The position numbers and the translations under genes were made by a program. Positions 8,314 through 16,818 of a stretch of DNA of 64,000 bases are shown here, one piece after another. Below the pieces are notes generated by a model that saw only the letters and a list, made by a program, of their open reading frames with translations, ran no database searches and was not told the origin of the DNA. Position 1 is the stretch's first letter. Every line of letters starts with the position of its first letter. This stretch comes from Microbacterium sp. ProA8 (GTDB lineage: Bacteria > Actinomycetota > Actinomycetes > Actinomycetales > Microbacteriaceae). The stretch covers positions 62,001 to 126,000 of the forward strand of contig NZ_CP157000.1 in NCBI RefSeq assembly GCF_039905635.1. The letters run 5' to 3'.

Positions 8314-9153
8314 GTGGAGTATGTGTCCAGGGTGCCCGGTCCGCCGCTCGACGGGCTGATCCACGACCTCTACTACCTGGAGGGCGCCCCGCCGTACTCC
8401 CGGCTGATCCTGCCGGCGGCGCCCGCGCCTTTGCTCATCGTCAATCTCGGGGCGCCGTTTCTCATCCGCGCCGGCAGCGACGTAGAGGCCGTGGAGTACG
8501 CCGACGGCTGCGCGGTGACCACGCCCTCCCGTGCGTGGGAGTTCGGTTACCCCACCCCGACGCGGTCCGTGGGCGTGCACTTCATGCCTTGGGGGCTGGC
8601 ACCGCTCCTGCCGATGCCCGCGGCCGAGTTGTGCGACCGGCCGGCGACGGTGCAGCAGATCTGGGGCCGGCCCGCTGCTGCTGAGCTGCACCGCCGACTG
8701 GCCTCAGCGGACACACCGCACGAAATGCTGATGGTCCTCGAGGAGGAACTCGTGCGACGGCTGCGCGTGATCGACGGCCTGGACATCGTCCGCCAGCTGA
8801 GCAGCGCCATCGCGAACACCGGCGGAGCGGTGCCGATCAGCGAGCTCGGCGTGGCAGCCCGCGCCAGCAGCACGTACTTGGCGAAGCGGTTCAAGGAGGT
8901 CATCGGCGTCACACCCAAGCGGCTGGCGCGCAGCTACCGGTTCACCACCACCGTGTTGGCGATCGACGTGGCCGCACCTATCGACTGGGGCGCGGTTGCC
9001 GCTGGCGCCGGCTATTTCGACCAGGCCCACTTCGTCCACGAGTTCCGGGAGTTCACGGGGCTCACGCCGACCCGGTATGTCGAAGTCCGGCAACGCTTCC
9101 TCCGCGAACATCCCGACCACGCGCTGGACGGCTGGCCGCTGCCGGCCGATTGA
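8314..9153 (+). CDS. AraC family transcriptional regulator
   Basis: The 279-residue protein ends in two helix-turn-helix motifs of the AraC/XylS type. The second has the signature YFDQAHFVHEFREFTGLTP near residues 233-250. The first is SELGVAARASSTYLAKRFKEV. The N-terminal half, with LIVNLGAPFLI and VGVHFMPWGL, resembles the sensory domain of regulators annotated with DUF6597. The start is GTG at 8314. It faces away from the catalase, with about 220 bases between them, so it might control that gene, itself, or the reductase downstream. The ligand is unknown. Confidence 0.85.
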   Translation: MEYVSRVPGPPLDGLIHDLYYLEGAPPYSRLILPAAPAPLLIVNLGAPFLIRAGSDVEAVEYADGCAVTTPSRAWEFGYPTPTRSVGVHFMPWGLAPLLPMPAAELCDRPATVQQIWGRPAAAELHRRLASADTPHEMLMVLEEELVRRLRVIDGLDIVRQLSSAIANTGGAVPISELGVAARASSTYLAKRFKEVIGVTPKRLARSYRFTTTVLAIDVAAPIDWGAVAAGAGYFDQAHFVHEFREFTGLTPTRYVEVRQRFLREHPDHALDGWPLPAD

Positions 9154-9216
9154 TTTCCTACAAGAGCGCCGACCCGCCACACACGAGACTGGGGACTCCG
9201 AACAGAGGAGGACCCC

Positions 9217-9798
9217 ATGGGGAAAGTGGTCATGAATGCGTCGGTCTCGGTGGACGGCTTCATTGCGGGGCAGAACGACGATCCCGGTCCGCTGTTCGAA
9301 TGGCTGGTCAGCGGTGACGTGCCGTTGGACGACAGCGGCGTACTCAATGTGTCGCAAGCGTCCTACGACCACATCCGGCCGTACTGGGATCACGTCGGGG
9401 TGACGATCGCCGGCCGCCACAGCTTCGACATCACGGACGGCTGGGACGGGAAGCCTCCGAGCGGGATCGATCACGTGGTCGTCGTGACGCACCGGCCGGC
9501 GCCCGACGGCTGGGACGCCAGCGCGCCGTTTCACTTCGTCCACGGCATCGAGGCCGCGGTGACCAAGGCGCAGGAGCTCGCGGGTGACCGCATCCTCGAG
9601 GTCGCTGCCGGCGACGTCGGCGGCCAGGTGCTCGCCGCGGGGTTCGTCGACGAGGTGCGGATGGATGTCGCACCCGTCGTGTTCGGATCAGGCAAGCGCT
9701 ACTTCGGCTCCGTCGATTCGCAGCACCTGCTGGCAGACCCAGACGTCGTCGTTCAGGGCAACCGGGTGCTTCACCTCCGCTATCGGGTGCGCCGTTGA
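9217..9798 (+). CDS. dihydrofolate reductase family protein (RibD C-terminal fold)
   Basis: The 193-residue protein begins KVVMNASVSVDGFIAG, the family's first strand and substrate loop, then has YWDHVGVTIAGRHSFD and VVVVTHRP, followed by ILEVAAGDVGGQVLAAGFVDEVRMDVAPVVFGSG. That last stretch is typical of the RibD C-terminal/DHFR-like reductases of actinobacteria, usually of unknown substrate and NADPH-linked. The ATG follows GAGGAGG. It lies 63 bases behind the AraC-type gene on the same strand, a common pairing, so the regulator may control it. Confidence 0.85.
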   Translation: MGKVVMNASVSVDGFIAGQNDDPGPLFEWLVSGDVPLDDSGVLNVSQASYDHIRPYWDHVGVTIAGRHSFDITDGWDGKPPSGIDHVVVVTHRPAPDGWDASAPFHFVHGIEAAVTKAQELAGDRILEVAAGDVGGQVLAAGFVDEVRMDVAPVVFGSGKRYFGSVDSQHLLADPDVVVQGNRVLHLRYRVRR

Positions 9799-10047
9799 CC
9801 GAATGCACTTCTCCAGAACGTCGGCGGTGGGCTCATGAGGACCGAATTGCTCGGCAAGGATCGCACCGCTCGGAGTCCAGCCGTGACCGAAGCGCTCCCG
9901 CGACGATGAGGATCGGCAGGATCGGATCGCTCGGCGCGATCGGAGCGGCCCTGCAAGCGCAGCACCGCGGCTCTTGTGCGGCTGTGGGCACAGTGCGATC
10001 ATGCAGCCATCGAGGGCACTGAAGTCTTCGCTGGGGAGGACGCCGCC

Positions 10048-10890
10048 ATGTTGCGGAAATCGGTTCTTGCTGTGCTGCTCGTAGGAACTCTCGCCTTGGG
10101 GTCGGGCGGTGCCGCCAGCGCCCATGACCCCCTGCCACCCGAGGGCCTGCCTGCCGACGCGATTCTCCCGGACGTCATCGAAGAGGTCCCGCATCACCTC
10201 CAGATCCAGAACACCCAGCAACAAGAGTGGCTGCGCTTCTCGACGACGCATATCAACGTCGGCGAGGGTAATCTCCAGATTCGCGGCGGCGGGCAGGTGC
10301 AGCCGTGTGAGACCGACGAGATCGAGTACGACCAGTGCACTGTCGCCACGCAGGAGATCCTGAACGGGTCCGGTGAGGTCGTCTACGAGCATCCAGCCGG
10401 CGTCGCCGTCTTCCATCCCGAACACAATCACTGGCACCAGTCGGCGGTGGCGGAGTTCGACGTTCGCACGGATTCCGCTGATCCGTCGACTGCGGTCGCC
10501 CGCGGTGTCAAAATCACGTTCTGCTTCGTCGACGTCGAGTTCATCGGAACGACCGGTGGCCAGAAGAAGGCAAAACCCCGCACCTACTTCGACTGCAACG
10601 GCGAGCTGCAGGGCCTGGCGTCGTGGTGGGCCGACTCGTACCACCAGTCGACGCCGCTGCAGGAGCTGGACATCACCGGCTTGGCGGAAGGCACCTACTA
10701 CCTGACCCACACCGCCGATCCCGAGGACCATTGGATCGAGTCGGATGAGGACAACAACTTCACCTGGGTCGAGTTCTTCCTCGACCGCCATGGCGACGAC
10801 GGAGTACCGAACGGGAACGCGTCCGTGACGGTCACCGGAAACTCCGGATGCGTTCCCGAGATCATCTGCGGGTTCGGCGGCAACCCCTGA
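10048..10890 (+). CDS. secreted lysyl-oxidase-like protein
   Basis: The 280-residue protein has a signal peptide (basic start MLRKS, hydrophobic core to residue 21, AxA site ending at Ala25). Its central part carries HPEHNHWHQSA (residues 123-132), the copper-binding histidine cluster of the lysyl oxidase family, followed by a cysteine-bearing GVKITFCFVD and LPAGTYYL-like strands (here LAEGTYYLTHTADPED). Lysyl oxidases deaminate lysine side chains. In bacteria such proteins are secreted and their substrates are mostly unknown. The ATG follows GGGAGGA. Four or more cysteines suggest disulfides outside the cell. Confidence 0.75.
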   Translation: MLRKSVLAVLLVGTLALGSGGAASAHDPLPPEGLPADAILPDVIEEVPHHLQIQNTQQQEWLRFSTTHINVGEGNLQIRGGGQVQPCETDEIEYDQCTVATQEILNGSGEVVYEHPAGVAVFHPEHNHWHQSAVAEFDVRTDSADPSTAVARGVKITFCFVDVEFIGTTGGQKKAKPRTYFDCNGELQGLASWWADSYHQSTPLQELDITGLAEGTYYLTHTADPEDHWIESDEDNNFTWVEFFLDRHGDDGVPNGNASVTVTGNSGCVPEIICGFGGNP

Positions 10891-11154
10891 TCTCGATTGC
10901 AAGGCCAGATCGTCGCCTCGGCGGTCTCGGTCTGTGAACAGGCACGATCGAGCGGTTCGCACGATGTGCTCGCTGCGACACCCACGCACGTGGTGCCTGA
11001 GCGGAGATCGGCGTCTCGGTGACGAGTGTGGAGCTCGAAGGCGTCCCGTCCTGCCGCCGCCCGATGGCGGGTCCCCAAGCGGGCGGGAGACGGAAGCCGC
11101 ACACATTGCGATTCGGCGTGAGCCAGGACGGGTTGGCCTCTCCAGCGAAATGGA

Positions 11155-11790
11155 TCAGTCGGAGCCGCCTTCACCGCAGCTGTTCGATGCGGTCCCCTCT
11201 TCGAGCGATCGTCGATAGCGGCGTCGAAGCGACACGCGAGTGGCCGGGATGGTCGATCGCGTCGCTGGTCTGCGGCGACCTCGCCAGCGTCGACGACTCC
11301 GCAGTGTGATGTCTCCCCAGGAGGCTGCCTTGAAGAGCATGTAACCCACCCACCACAGCAGGAGGGCTCCCGAGAGCCAGGGCCCTAGGCCGGTCAGCCC
11401 TGGGCTGTGGACGATGTTGTTGGACTCGTCGCTGATGATCGCGGTGGGCTGATAGCTGGCCCGCGTGGTGCCCGTATCGTCGGTCCAACCGTCCAAGTAG
11501 ACCCCACGCTTGACGATGTCTCCATCGTCGCTGACCCACGTCCCGACCGGACGACAGCCGCCGCGCGGTCGCGGCTCGCAGTCCGTCTGTGTGAACGCGC
11601 CCCAGATCCGTGGCTGCGCGAGGTCAAGCACGCTGGCGACAAAGAGCGCCGCGATGATGACCGCCAAGCATCCGCCGAGCACGTAGCCCAGGAGCTGACC
11701 GAGTCGACGCCACCAGGCGCCCCATCGACGCCGCCGCTCCATGTAAAGGTCGTATGCCGCGTGCGGATCCGGCGCACGCGTTTCAGTCAC
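11155..11790 (-). CDS. hypothetical membrane protein
   Basis: I do not recognise this 211-residue protein. It has two hydrophobic helices, at about residues 33-53 and 137-157, separated by a loop of about 80 residues that contains two cysteines (TDCEPRPRGGC), which suggests an extracytoplasmic disulfide-bonded loop. The C-terminal 50 residues are strongly basic and arginine-rich, placing that tail in the cytoplasm. It stands alone; the 264 bases on its 3' side and 290 bases on its 5' side hold nothing convincing. Confidence 0.55.
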   Translation of the reverse strand: MTETRAPDPHAAYDLYMERRRRWGAWWRRLGQLLGYVLGGCLAVIIAALFVASVLDLAQPRIWGAFTQTDCEPRPRGGCRPVGTWVSDDGDIVKRGVYLDGWTDDTGTTRASYQPTAIISDESNNIVHSPGLTGLGPWLSGALLLWWVGYMLFKAASWGDITLRSRRRWRGRRRPATRSTIPATRVSLRRRYRRSLEEGTASNSCGEGGSD

Positions 11791-12080
11791 GGGCGGATCG
11801 CACGGTGCTTGGGCGCGCAGGTAATGCGCCGCGGCCGTCTATCGCCATCCCCAAGCCAGCGAGCCGGTGCAAGCGAATGTATCGCGACGCGTTTGAAGGT
11901 AGGAGCATGAGCCCGGATGCGGCGGCGACGAGCGATGGACCATCAACGCGCTGCAGGACGTCGTGTACTTGCATGCCGGCCACGAGCTAATTGTCACAGG
12001 AACTCGAAGACGACCACGCGGCAACTCAGACGGCGTGGCGGAAGACACACCTGCGCCGCAGAAGAACAGATAGCCGGTGG

Positions 12081-12545
12081 TCAGCCGGGCAAAAGAGTCC
12101 GCGACCATGCGACTTCTCGCCCCAGTTGCCCGGTCTGCCGGAACATGCGCACTTGATGGGTGTCAGCAAGCACCTCGGCGAGTTCGTCACGATTGGCGGG
12201 TTCAAATCCCAAGCTCTGCCAGAACGGGCCAGAGCGACGGCTGAACAACCACGCCGTGGTGGCACCCTCTGCGGTCGCGCGTTCGAAAGCGAAGCGGGCC
12301 AACGCGCTACCCGTGCCCAGGGATCGCTGCGATGGGCTCACCGCCACGCTTCGGATCAAGGCGTGCTGGCCGTCGGCGCTGATTTCGTATCCGGTGCAGC
12401 CAACGATCTCGCCTCGCTCACCGCGCCCGAGCCATAGCCGGACGCTTGGCGCATCCAGGCCGCTCAAGGTCAGGTCGGCCTCGCGTAGGAACACTGTCAG
12501 CGCCTCAACATCCGAGGCCCGACACGGTTCAAGATCCACGACCAC
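12081..12545 (-). CDS. arsenic-resistance-type N-acetyltransferase (ArsN2-like GNAT)
   Basis: The 154-residue GNAT protein shows the acetyl-CoA motif VAVSPSQRSLGTGSALARFA and a C-terminal VRMFRQTGQLG segment that I associate with ArsN2, a family named for its linkage to arsenic operons and proposed to acetylate an arsenical. The middle strand GEIVGCTGYEI is the usual GNAT strand 4. No arsenate reductase, arsenite pump or arsenic-type ArsR gene lies beside it, so its present role is uncertain. It is divergent from a small membrane-protein gene with about 185 bases between them. Confidence 0.75.
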   Translation of the reverse strand: MVVDLEPCRASDVEALTVFLREADLTLSGLDAPSVRLWLGRGERGEIVGCTGYEISADGQHALIRSVAVSPSQRSLGTGSALARFAFERATAEGATTAWLFSRRSGPFWQSLGFEPANRDELAEVLADTHQVRMFRQTGQLGREVAWSRTLLPG

Positions 12546-12730
12546 AAGTCAACCATCCAGTCCCCATAGCGACCGAGGAACAGGATGAGGGCACACTCGC
12601 GTGGTTCGCACGGCGCGTCGACGTATCGGGATCATCTGAGCTGCGCGGAAGTCGGTCCCTGTGGGGTTGCGGTGGTCAGCTGGCGATGGGTGGCTTCCTG
12701 TCCAGGCATGGGCTAATTCGGTCTTGCGGC

Positions 12731-12886
12731 CTACCGCGGCTGATTGAGCACGAAGATGACGAGCACGACTACCGCCAGCATGGATAGGGCGGTTGCCGCG
12801 GATACCACCCACGGTCGGAGGTCACCGGGGAAGACTAGGCCGAGGACCACCTGGCCAAGGCGTCGGCGCGGCTTCCCACGCGGCAC
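12731..12886 (-). CDS. small single-pass membrane protein (51 aa)
   Basis: A short frame starts at GTG 12886 and ends at TAG 12731. The product has a basic N-terminus (PRGKPRRRLGQ), a short hydrophobic patch, then a long hydrophobic helix at residues 27-47 ending NQPR. The basic-then-hydrophobic order is that of a single-pass membrane protein with the N-terminus inside. No strong ribosome site is visible, so a leaderless or weakly translated gene is possible. It is divergent from the gene at 12924, only 37 bases away. Function is unknown. Confidence 0.45.
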   Translation of the reverse strand: MPRGKPRRRLGQVVLGLVFPGDLRPWVVSAATALSMLAVVVLVIFVLNQPR

Positions 12887-12923
12887 ATCTCGGCGAAGTG
12901 GAGGGTCCCCTTAGATTTCTCCC

Positions 12924-13565
12924 GTGAGTGCAACGCCGTCGACTAGTCAGATTCTGAGGTCGCTCCGGCCATCGCTGGAGGCGATCGGGTTGGTCAGGCG
13001 GCGCGACAGTTTCTACACGATGGACACGGCCCCCGGCTTCGCGTTCTGCGTGGGACTGGGGAGTACGGTCGGCGGCCACCCGAAGGGGGTGCGTGGCGTG
13101 TGGCCGGTCGTGGGCGTTCGGCATGATCCGACCGAGCGGCTTCTCGCTCAGTTCAGGGCACTGCGCACGCCACTGATGCACACCGTTGGTACCCCACTGG
13201 GCTACCTCACCCCCATGAAACAGTTTCGTGAGTGGGAGTTGTCGACGTCGCAGCAGTACGACGACGCTCGGTATGACCTGGCCTCCGCGATCCAAGAGTG
13301 GGGAATGCCGTTCTTCCGCGCCTACGACAGTCTCGAGTCTCTTCTACAGGCGCTCGACGACGGGCTCTCCCTCGATGCCGAGCACACACGACCGGTCGTT
13401 CTGCTCCAGCTGGGTCGTATCGACGACGCCTTGGCCGCCGCGAGCGCGTTGCTCGCCGGCCTGCCGCCCGAGCCGACGGAGTACACCGAATCTGTGCGCG
13501 AGTGGGTCGCTCGGTTCAACGCTGAGGTCCACAGCAGAGTCAGCGAGGAAAGGGAGGTGCGTTAG
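12924..13565 (+). CDS. hypothetical protein
   Basis: I do not recognise this 213-residue soluble protein. It starts at GTG with no strong ribosome site. The N-terminal third (helix RSLRPSLEAIGLVRRRDSF, then strands GFAFCVGLG and VWPVVGVRH) looks like an alpha/beta domain of the DUF4304 kind, and the C-terminal half is helical with a TPR-like VVLLQLGRIDDALAAASALLAG. It ends three bases before the target duplication of the IS481 element, so its 3' end is intact but anything downstream in its transcript is now cut off. Confidence 0.55.
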   Translation: MSATPSTSQILRSLRPSLEAIGLVRRRDSFYTMDTAPGFAFCVGLGSTVGGHPKGVRGVWPVVGVRHDPTERLLAQFRALRTPLMHTVGTPLGYLTPMKQFREWELSTSQQYDDARYDLASAIQEWGMPFFRAYDSLESLLQALDDGLSLDAEHTRPVVLLQLGRIDDALAAASALLAGLPPEPTEYTESVREWVARFNAEVHSRVSEEREVR

Positions 13566-13567
13566 GA

Positions 13568-13573
13568 GCTAGG
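13568..13573. repeat. IS481 target-site duplication, left copy (GCTAGG)
   Basis: The six bases GCTAGG directly abut the left end of the element and are repeated exactly at its right end. They fit the NCTAGN target known for IS481 itself. Confidence 0.85.
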
Positions 13574-13595
13574 TGTGCTGCCCAGGGACGTTGGT
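13574..13595 (+). repeat. IS481 left terminal inverted repeat
   Basis: Twenty-two bases matching the reverse complement of 14654-14675 at 19 positions; the mismatches are at repeat positions 8, 14 and 16. Confidence 0.85.
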
Positions 13596-13681
13596 TGAGG
13601 TGTGACGCGATAGACGGGTGAGGACCTCCCGGTCGAGAGTGGAGCTGTCTAGTTCCCGCACTCGAGACCAAGGAGGTCCTC

Positions 13682-14680
13682 GTGACCCACGCTAACGCTG
13701 CGCTGACCCCTCGCCAACGCCTCCGGCTCGCCCGACAGGTCGTCGATGACGGCTGGTCCGTCGCTGCGGCTGCGAGCTACTTCCGGGTGTCGTGGCGGAC
13801 CGCGGAACGGTGGGCGCGCCGCTATGTCGAGATGGGTGAGGCGGGGATGCAGGACCGCTCCTCCAGGCCGCACTCGAGTCCGAACAGGACGCCCCGGCCG
13901 GTGGTGCGGAAGGTCGTGCATCTGCGGTGGAAGAAGCGGCTCGGTCCGGTCGGAATCGGCGCTCAGCTGGGGATGCCGGCGTCGACCGTCCATGCGATCC
14001 TGACGCGTTGCCGGGTGAATCGGCTCAGCCACGTCGACGTTCGCACCGGCGAGCCCGCCCGCCGCTACGAGCACGAGCATCCCGGCTCGTTGATCCACGT
14101 CGACGTGAAGAAGCTCGGCAACATCCCCGACGGCGGCGGGTGGCGCTACGTCGGCCGGTTCCAAGGCGACCGCAACCGAGCGGTCACCGCCAAACGGACC
14201 GGAAGACGTGGCATCGCCGGCGACATGGTCACCGGGACAGCGTTCATCCACACCGTCATCGACGACCACTCCCGCGTCGCCTACGCCGAGATCCACGACG
14301 ACGAGACCGCAGCCACAGCCGTCGCTGTTCTGCGACGCGCGGTCGGCTGGTTCGCTGCCCGCGGCGTCACCGTCGAGCGCGTCCTCTCCGACAACGGCTC
14401 CGCGTACCGCTCCTTCGCTTGGCGGGACGCCTGCGCCGAACTCAGCATTCGACCGAAACGCACACGCCCCTACCGGCCACAGACGAACGGGAAGATCGAA
14501 CGATTCCACCGCACGCTCGCCGACGGCTGGGCCTACTCACGGCACTACAACTCCGAGTCAGCCCGCCGCAACGCGCTCCCGACCTGGCTGCACTCCTACA
14601 ATCACCACAGGCCCCACACCGCGATCGGCGGCCACCCACCCATCAGCAGATTGACCAACCTGCCTGGACAGCACAGCTAG
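13682..14680 (+). CDS. IS481 family transposase
   Basis: The 332-residue transposase has an N-terminal helix-turn-helix (RQRLRLARQVVDDG and AAASYFRVSWRTAERW) and a DDE integrase core with Asp141 in HVDVKKLG, Asp237 in VLSDNGSAYRS and Glu273 in NGKIERFHRT. The GTG start sits behind a near-consensus AAGGAGG. The last codon and the TAG stop fall in the duplicated target bases rather than in the element, so the insertion site supplies the stop codon. All catalytic residues are present and no frameshift is seen. Confidence 0.95.
   Translation: MTHANAALTPRQRLRLARQVVDDGWSVAAAASYFRVSWRTAERWARRYVEMGEAGMQDRSSRPHSSPNRTPRPVVRKVVHLRWKKRLGPVGIGAQLGMPASTVHAILTRCRVNRLSHVDVRTGEPARRYEHEHPGSLIHVDVKKLGNIPDGGGWRYVGRFQGDRNRAVTAKRTGRRGIAGDMVTGTAFIHTVIDDHSRVAYAEIHDDETAATAVAVLRRAVGWFAARGVTVERVLSDNGSAYRSFAWRDACAELSIRPKRTRPYRPQTNGKIERFHRTLADGWAYSRHYNSESARRNALPTWLHSYNHHRPHTAIGGHPPISRLTNLPGQHS
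14654..14675 (-). repeat. IS481 right terminal inverted repeat
   Basis: It pairs with 13574-13595 at 19 of 22 positions and lies inside the 3' end of the transposase gene. Confidence 0.85.
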
Positions 14681-14681
14681 G
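14676..14681. repeat. IS481 target-site duplication, right copy (GCTAGG)
   Basis: An exact copy of 13568-13573. Its TAG is read as the transposase stop codon. Confidence 0.85.
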
Positions 14682-15156
14682 GCGCCCCTAACCGTCCCTA
14701 ACGCGCACTGCTCGGCGGACAGACCGCCCCTGCGCCGGTCCCGATGAGCGCCGCGTAGGCGTGAGGAACCGGTTACGCGCACATTGGCCCGGCTGGCGTT
14801 CGTTCGGGTGATGGGCGTCGTCTGCATCGGCGCGTCGGTCGCCGTGCGCGTCTGGTCCCTGACCGGGATTCAGCCGCTGCGGATGCCTGGCCATACGAAA
14901 GAGGCGGCAACGGAACGTTGCCGACGACCGTGAACAGATGGCATGCCGGGGAATTGTAGGCGCAGGGGTCGTCGCGCAATAGCACGTCGTCCGCCGGCCA
15001 GCGGGTCGAAGACTCGGACGAGAAGAACTCCAACCAGACGAAAGCGCAGCTCGCCAGCCAGCGAGACTTCACGGCCGCCCTCGGTCGCACCGACCTGGTC
15101 GAGTAGCCCACCGCTCAGCCGTGGGCGGCTCACTAGCCACGTGTTGGCGGAGGTGA
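14682..15156. other. 475-base gap with possible remnants of a small membrane protein gene
   Basis: No intact gene is visible. On the plus strand, an ATG at 14811 opens a 40-codon frame with a hydrophobic start (MGVVCIGASVAVRVW), ending at TGA 14931. A second frame, shifted relative to the first, ends at TAG 15104 with coding-like composition (DEKNSNQTKAQLASQRDF, then TDLVE). Together they may be one small membrane protein gene broken by a frameshift. The evidence is compositional only and weak. Confidence 0.25.
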
Positions 15157-15786
15157 TTAAGAGATCTGGAACAAGCCCACCAGGGCGCCGAGGAGAAGCA
15201 TCAGCGCGATGCCGAAGAAGACGCTGACACCGATGACGGCGGCGCCGATCAGGTATCTGCTCATGGCGCGGGCGTGGCGGTGCGGGTCGGGAATCGGATA
15301 GCCCGCGATCGCCTCGAAATGTCGGTATTCCCACATACCGGAACCGACCACGATCAAGAACCGGAGTCGCCGGTCTCGTAGCGTCGCAACGTATGTCGAG
15401 TATCCGCGGCCGGGCAGTGTGATTCGTGCCGTTCTCACCGAGTCGGCCTCCACCCGGCGGCGCCCGAGCACGGTCATCCCCGACAGCCACGCCTCATCGG
15501 CGCTCGTCAATGCGAGCGAGCTGACCGGGAGCAGAAGGAGCGGCCACACTATTGCCAACGCCAGCAGGAACGCGAGTGTGACGTCGGCTATCCAGTGGGA
15601 AGGAGTCCCCGTCAAACGCGGAGCAGACATCCAGACCGGGCGGGCAAGCCAACTTCCCACGAGAACGATGCCGAGCACGGCGAGGTACCCCCGGCCCGCC
15701 CACACGAGCGTCCGAGCGATGAGCACCCGGTCCCGCGGATGCTCACCGCGTGTGCGCTTTGCGAGCTCGCGTCGTGTGAGGGCCAT
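15157..15786 (-). CDS. hypothetical membrane protein with four predicted helices
   Basis: I do not recognise this 209-residue protein. It starts at ATG 15786 (MALTRRELAKRTRG). Hydrophobic helices lie at roughly residues 31-50, 65-88, and a C-terminal pair at about 177-205. Between the second and third is a soluble stretch of about 75 residues with strand-like segments (VRTARITLPGRG, YVATLRDRRLRFLIVVG), resembling the small beta domain found in many membrane proteins of the PH-like type. It is divergent from the kinase-like gene, with overlapping upstream regions. Function is unknown. Confidence 0.6.
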   Translation of the reverse strand: MALTRRELAKRTRGEHPRDRVLIARTLVWAGRGYLAVLGIVLVGSWLARPVWMSAPRLTGTPSHWIADVTLAFLLALAIVWPLLLLPVSSLALTSADEAWLSGMTVLGRRRVEADSVRTARITLPGRGYSTYVATLRDRRLRFLIVVGSGMWEYRHFEAIAGYPIPDPHRHARAMSRYLIGAAVIGVSVFFGIALMLLLGALVGLFQIS

Positions 15787-15889
15787 ACGCAAAGTCAACA
15801 CCGGAGCGTGGGCACGAACGAACGCCAGCCCGATGTGCGCCGACCGGTCCGTCAGCGCGCGTGTGGTTGACTCCCGCTACGTTGACGAG

Positions 15890-16702
15890 GTGGAGATTCT
15901 CAACGGCGGTGCGGTGAATGCCGGGCGGGTGGTGCGACTCGGCGACGTGATCCGGAGGCCGGTTCCTTCCAACGCGTCGACACTGCACTCACTCCTGCGC
16001 CACTTTCGCTCCGTGGCATTCGACGGGGCCCCGTTACCCGTGGGCGTCGACGGCGACACGGAGATCATGGAGTTCGTCGACGGCGATGTCGCAGTGGCGC
16101 CGTACCCGGCGTGGGCGAACACTGAGAGTGCACTCACCACCGTCGCGATGCTGTTGCGACGGCTTCACGATGCCTCGGTCAGCTGGCGGGTGCCGGTCGA
16201 CGCTGCCTGGTCCACCGCCCTGGCCGATCCGGAAGGCGGCGCGGTGATCTGCCACAACGACGTGTGCCTCGAGAACGTGGTGTTTCGCCGTGGCTCGGCG
16301 GCCGCGCTTATCGACTTCGACTTCGCGGCACCCGGGAGACGTGTCTGGGACGTTGTCATGACCGCCCGCTACTGGGTGCCTGTCACCGATCCGGACCTCC
16401 CTACTGCGACCGCCCGAGGCCTTCGCGACCCGATTGCCCGGCTCCGCGCTTTCATCGACGCATACGGTCTCGAGGACAGTGACAGGCGCTCGGTCGTGGA
16501 GGTGCTGCTGCAGGCGGAGGACGTGTCTCGCCGCTTCGTCGAAGCCGAGGCATCGAGGGGCGCCCCGGCCTTCATCGCGATGTGGGACGAGGACGCTCGG
16601 CGGCGTTTCGAGCGCAAAGTCGACTGGATCCACCGCAACGCCGCGACGATCACCGAAGCGCTGGTGCACACGCAGTCGACTGAGTCGACACCCTCGCTCT
16701 GA
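15890..16702 (+). CDS. aminoglycoside phosphotransferase (APH)-fold kinase
   Basis: This 270-residue protein has the APH/choline-kinase catalytic pattern: VICHNDVCLENVVF (the H-x-D-x4-N catalytic loop, with Asp as base), then AALIDFDFAAPGRRVWDV, where the Asp of IDFD binds the metal. The N-terminal lobe is short, so the ATP-lysine region is weakly defined. Such enzymes phosphorylate small molecules; the substrate is not readable and no resistance role should be assumed. The GTG at 15890 is the chosen start, with a second GTG at 15863 possible. Confidence 0.75.
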   Translation: MEILNGGAVNAGRVVRLGDVIRRPVPSNASTLHSLLRHFRSVAFDGAPLPVGVDGDTEIMEFVDGDVAVAPYPAWANTESALTTVAMLLRRLHDASVSWRVPVDAAWSTALADPEGGAVICHNDVCLENVVFRRGSAAALIDFDFAAPGRRVWDVVMTARYWVPVTDPDLPTATARGLRDPIARLRAFIDAYGLEDSDRRSVVEVLLQAEDVSRRFVEAEASRGAPAFIAMWDEDARRRFERKVDWIHRNAATITEALVHTQSTESTPSL

Positions 16703-16818
16703 CTCGGCGACGTCTTCGAACCAACGCACTTCCCCATCGGACAACGCTCCGAGAGCGGTCCGTGCTGTCGACCCCCTCACGGACGCTCGTCAGAAACCAA
16801 CTGGCTAGGGCCGGCTCA

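Larger units (their letters stand above)
13574..14675 (+). mobile_element. complete IS481-family insertion sequence
   Basis: The element is 1102 bp long, starts TGTGCTGCCCAGG and ends with the inverted form of TGTGCTGTCCAGG. It has 22-bp terminal inverted repeats matching at 19 of 22 positions, an intact transposase, and an identical 6-bp direct repeat on both sides. Exact duplications and an open transposase frame suggest a recent insertion and a still functional element. It landed three bases beyond the stop codon of the upstream gene, so it disrupted no recognisable reading frame. Confidence 0.9.

Noticed and set aside
12199-12209. tRNA T-loop-like sequence GGTTCAAATCC
   Set aside because: It lies inside the ArsN2-like coding sequence (the GFEPAN codons on the minus strand), and no acceptor or anticodon stem can be formed around it.
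14870-15490. A 206-codon minus-strand frame overlapping the IS-adjacent gap and a membrane protein gene
   Set aside because: Most of it is an alternative frame of the gene at 15157-15786, and the rest lacks coding composition.
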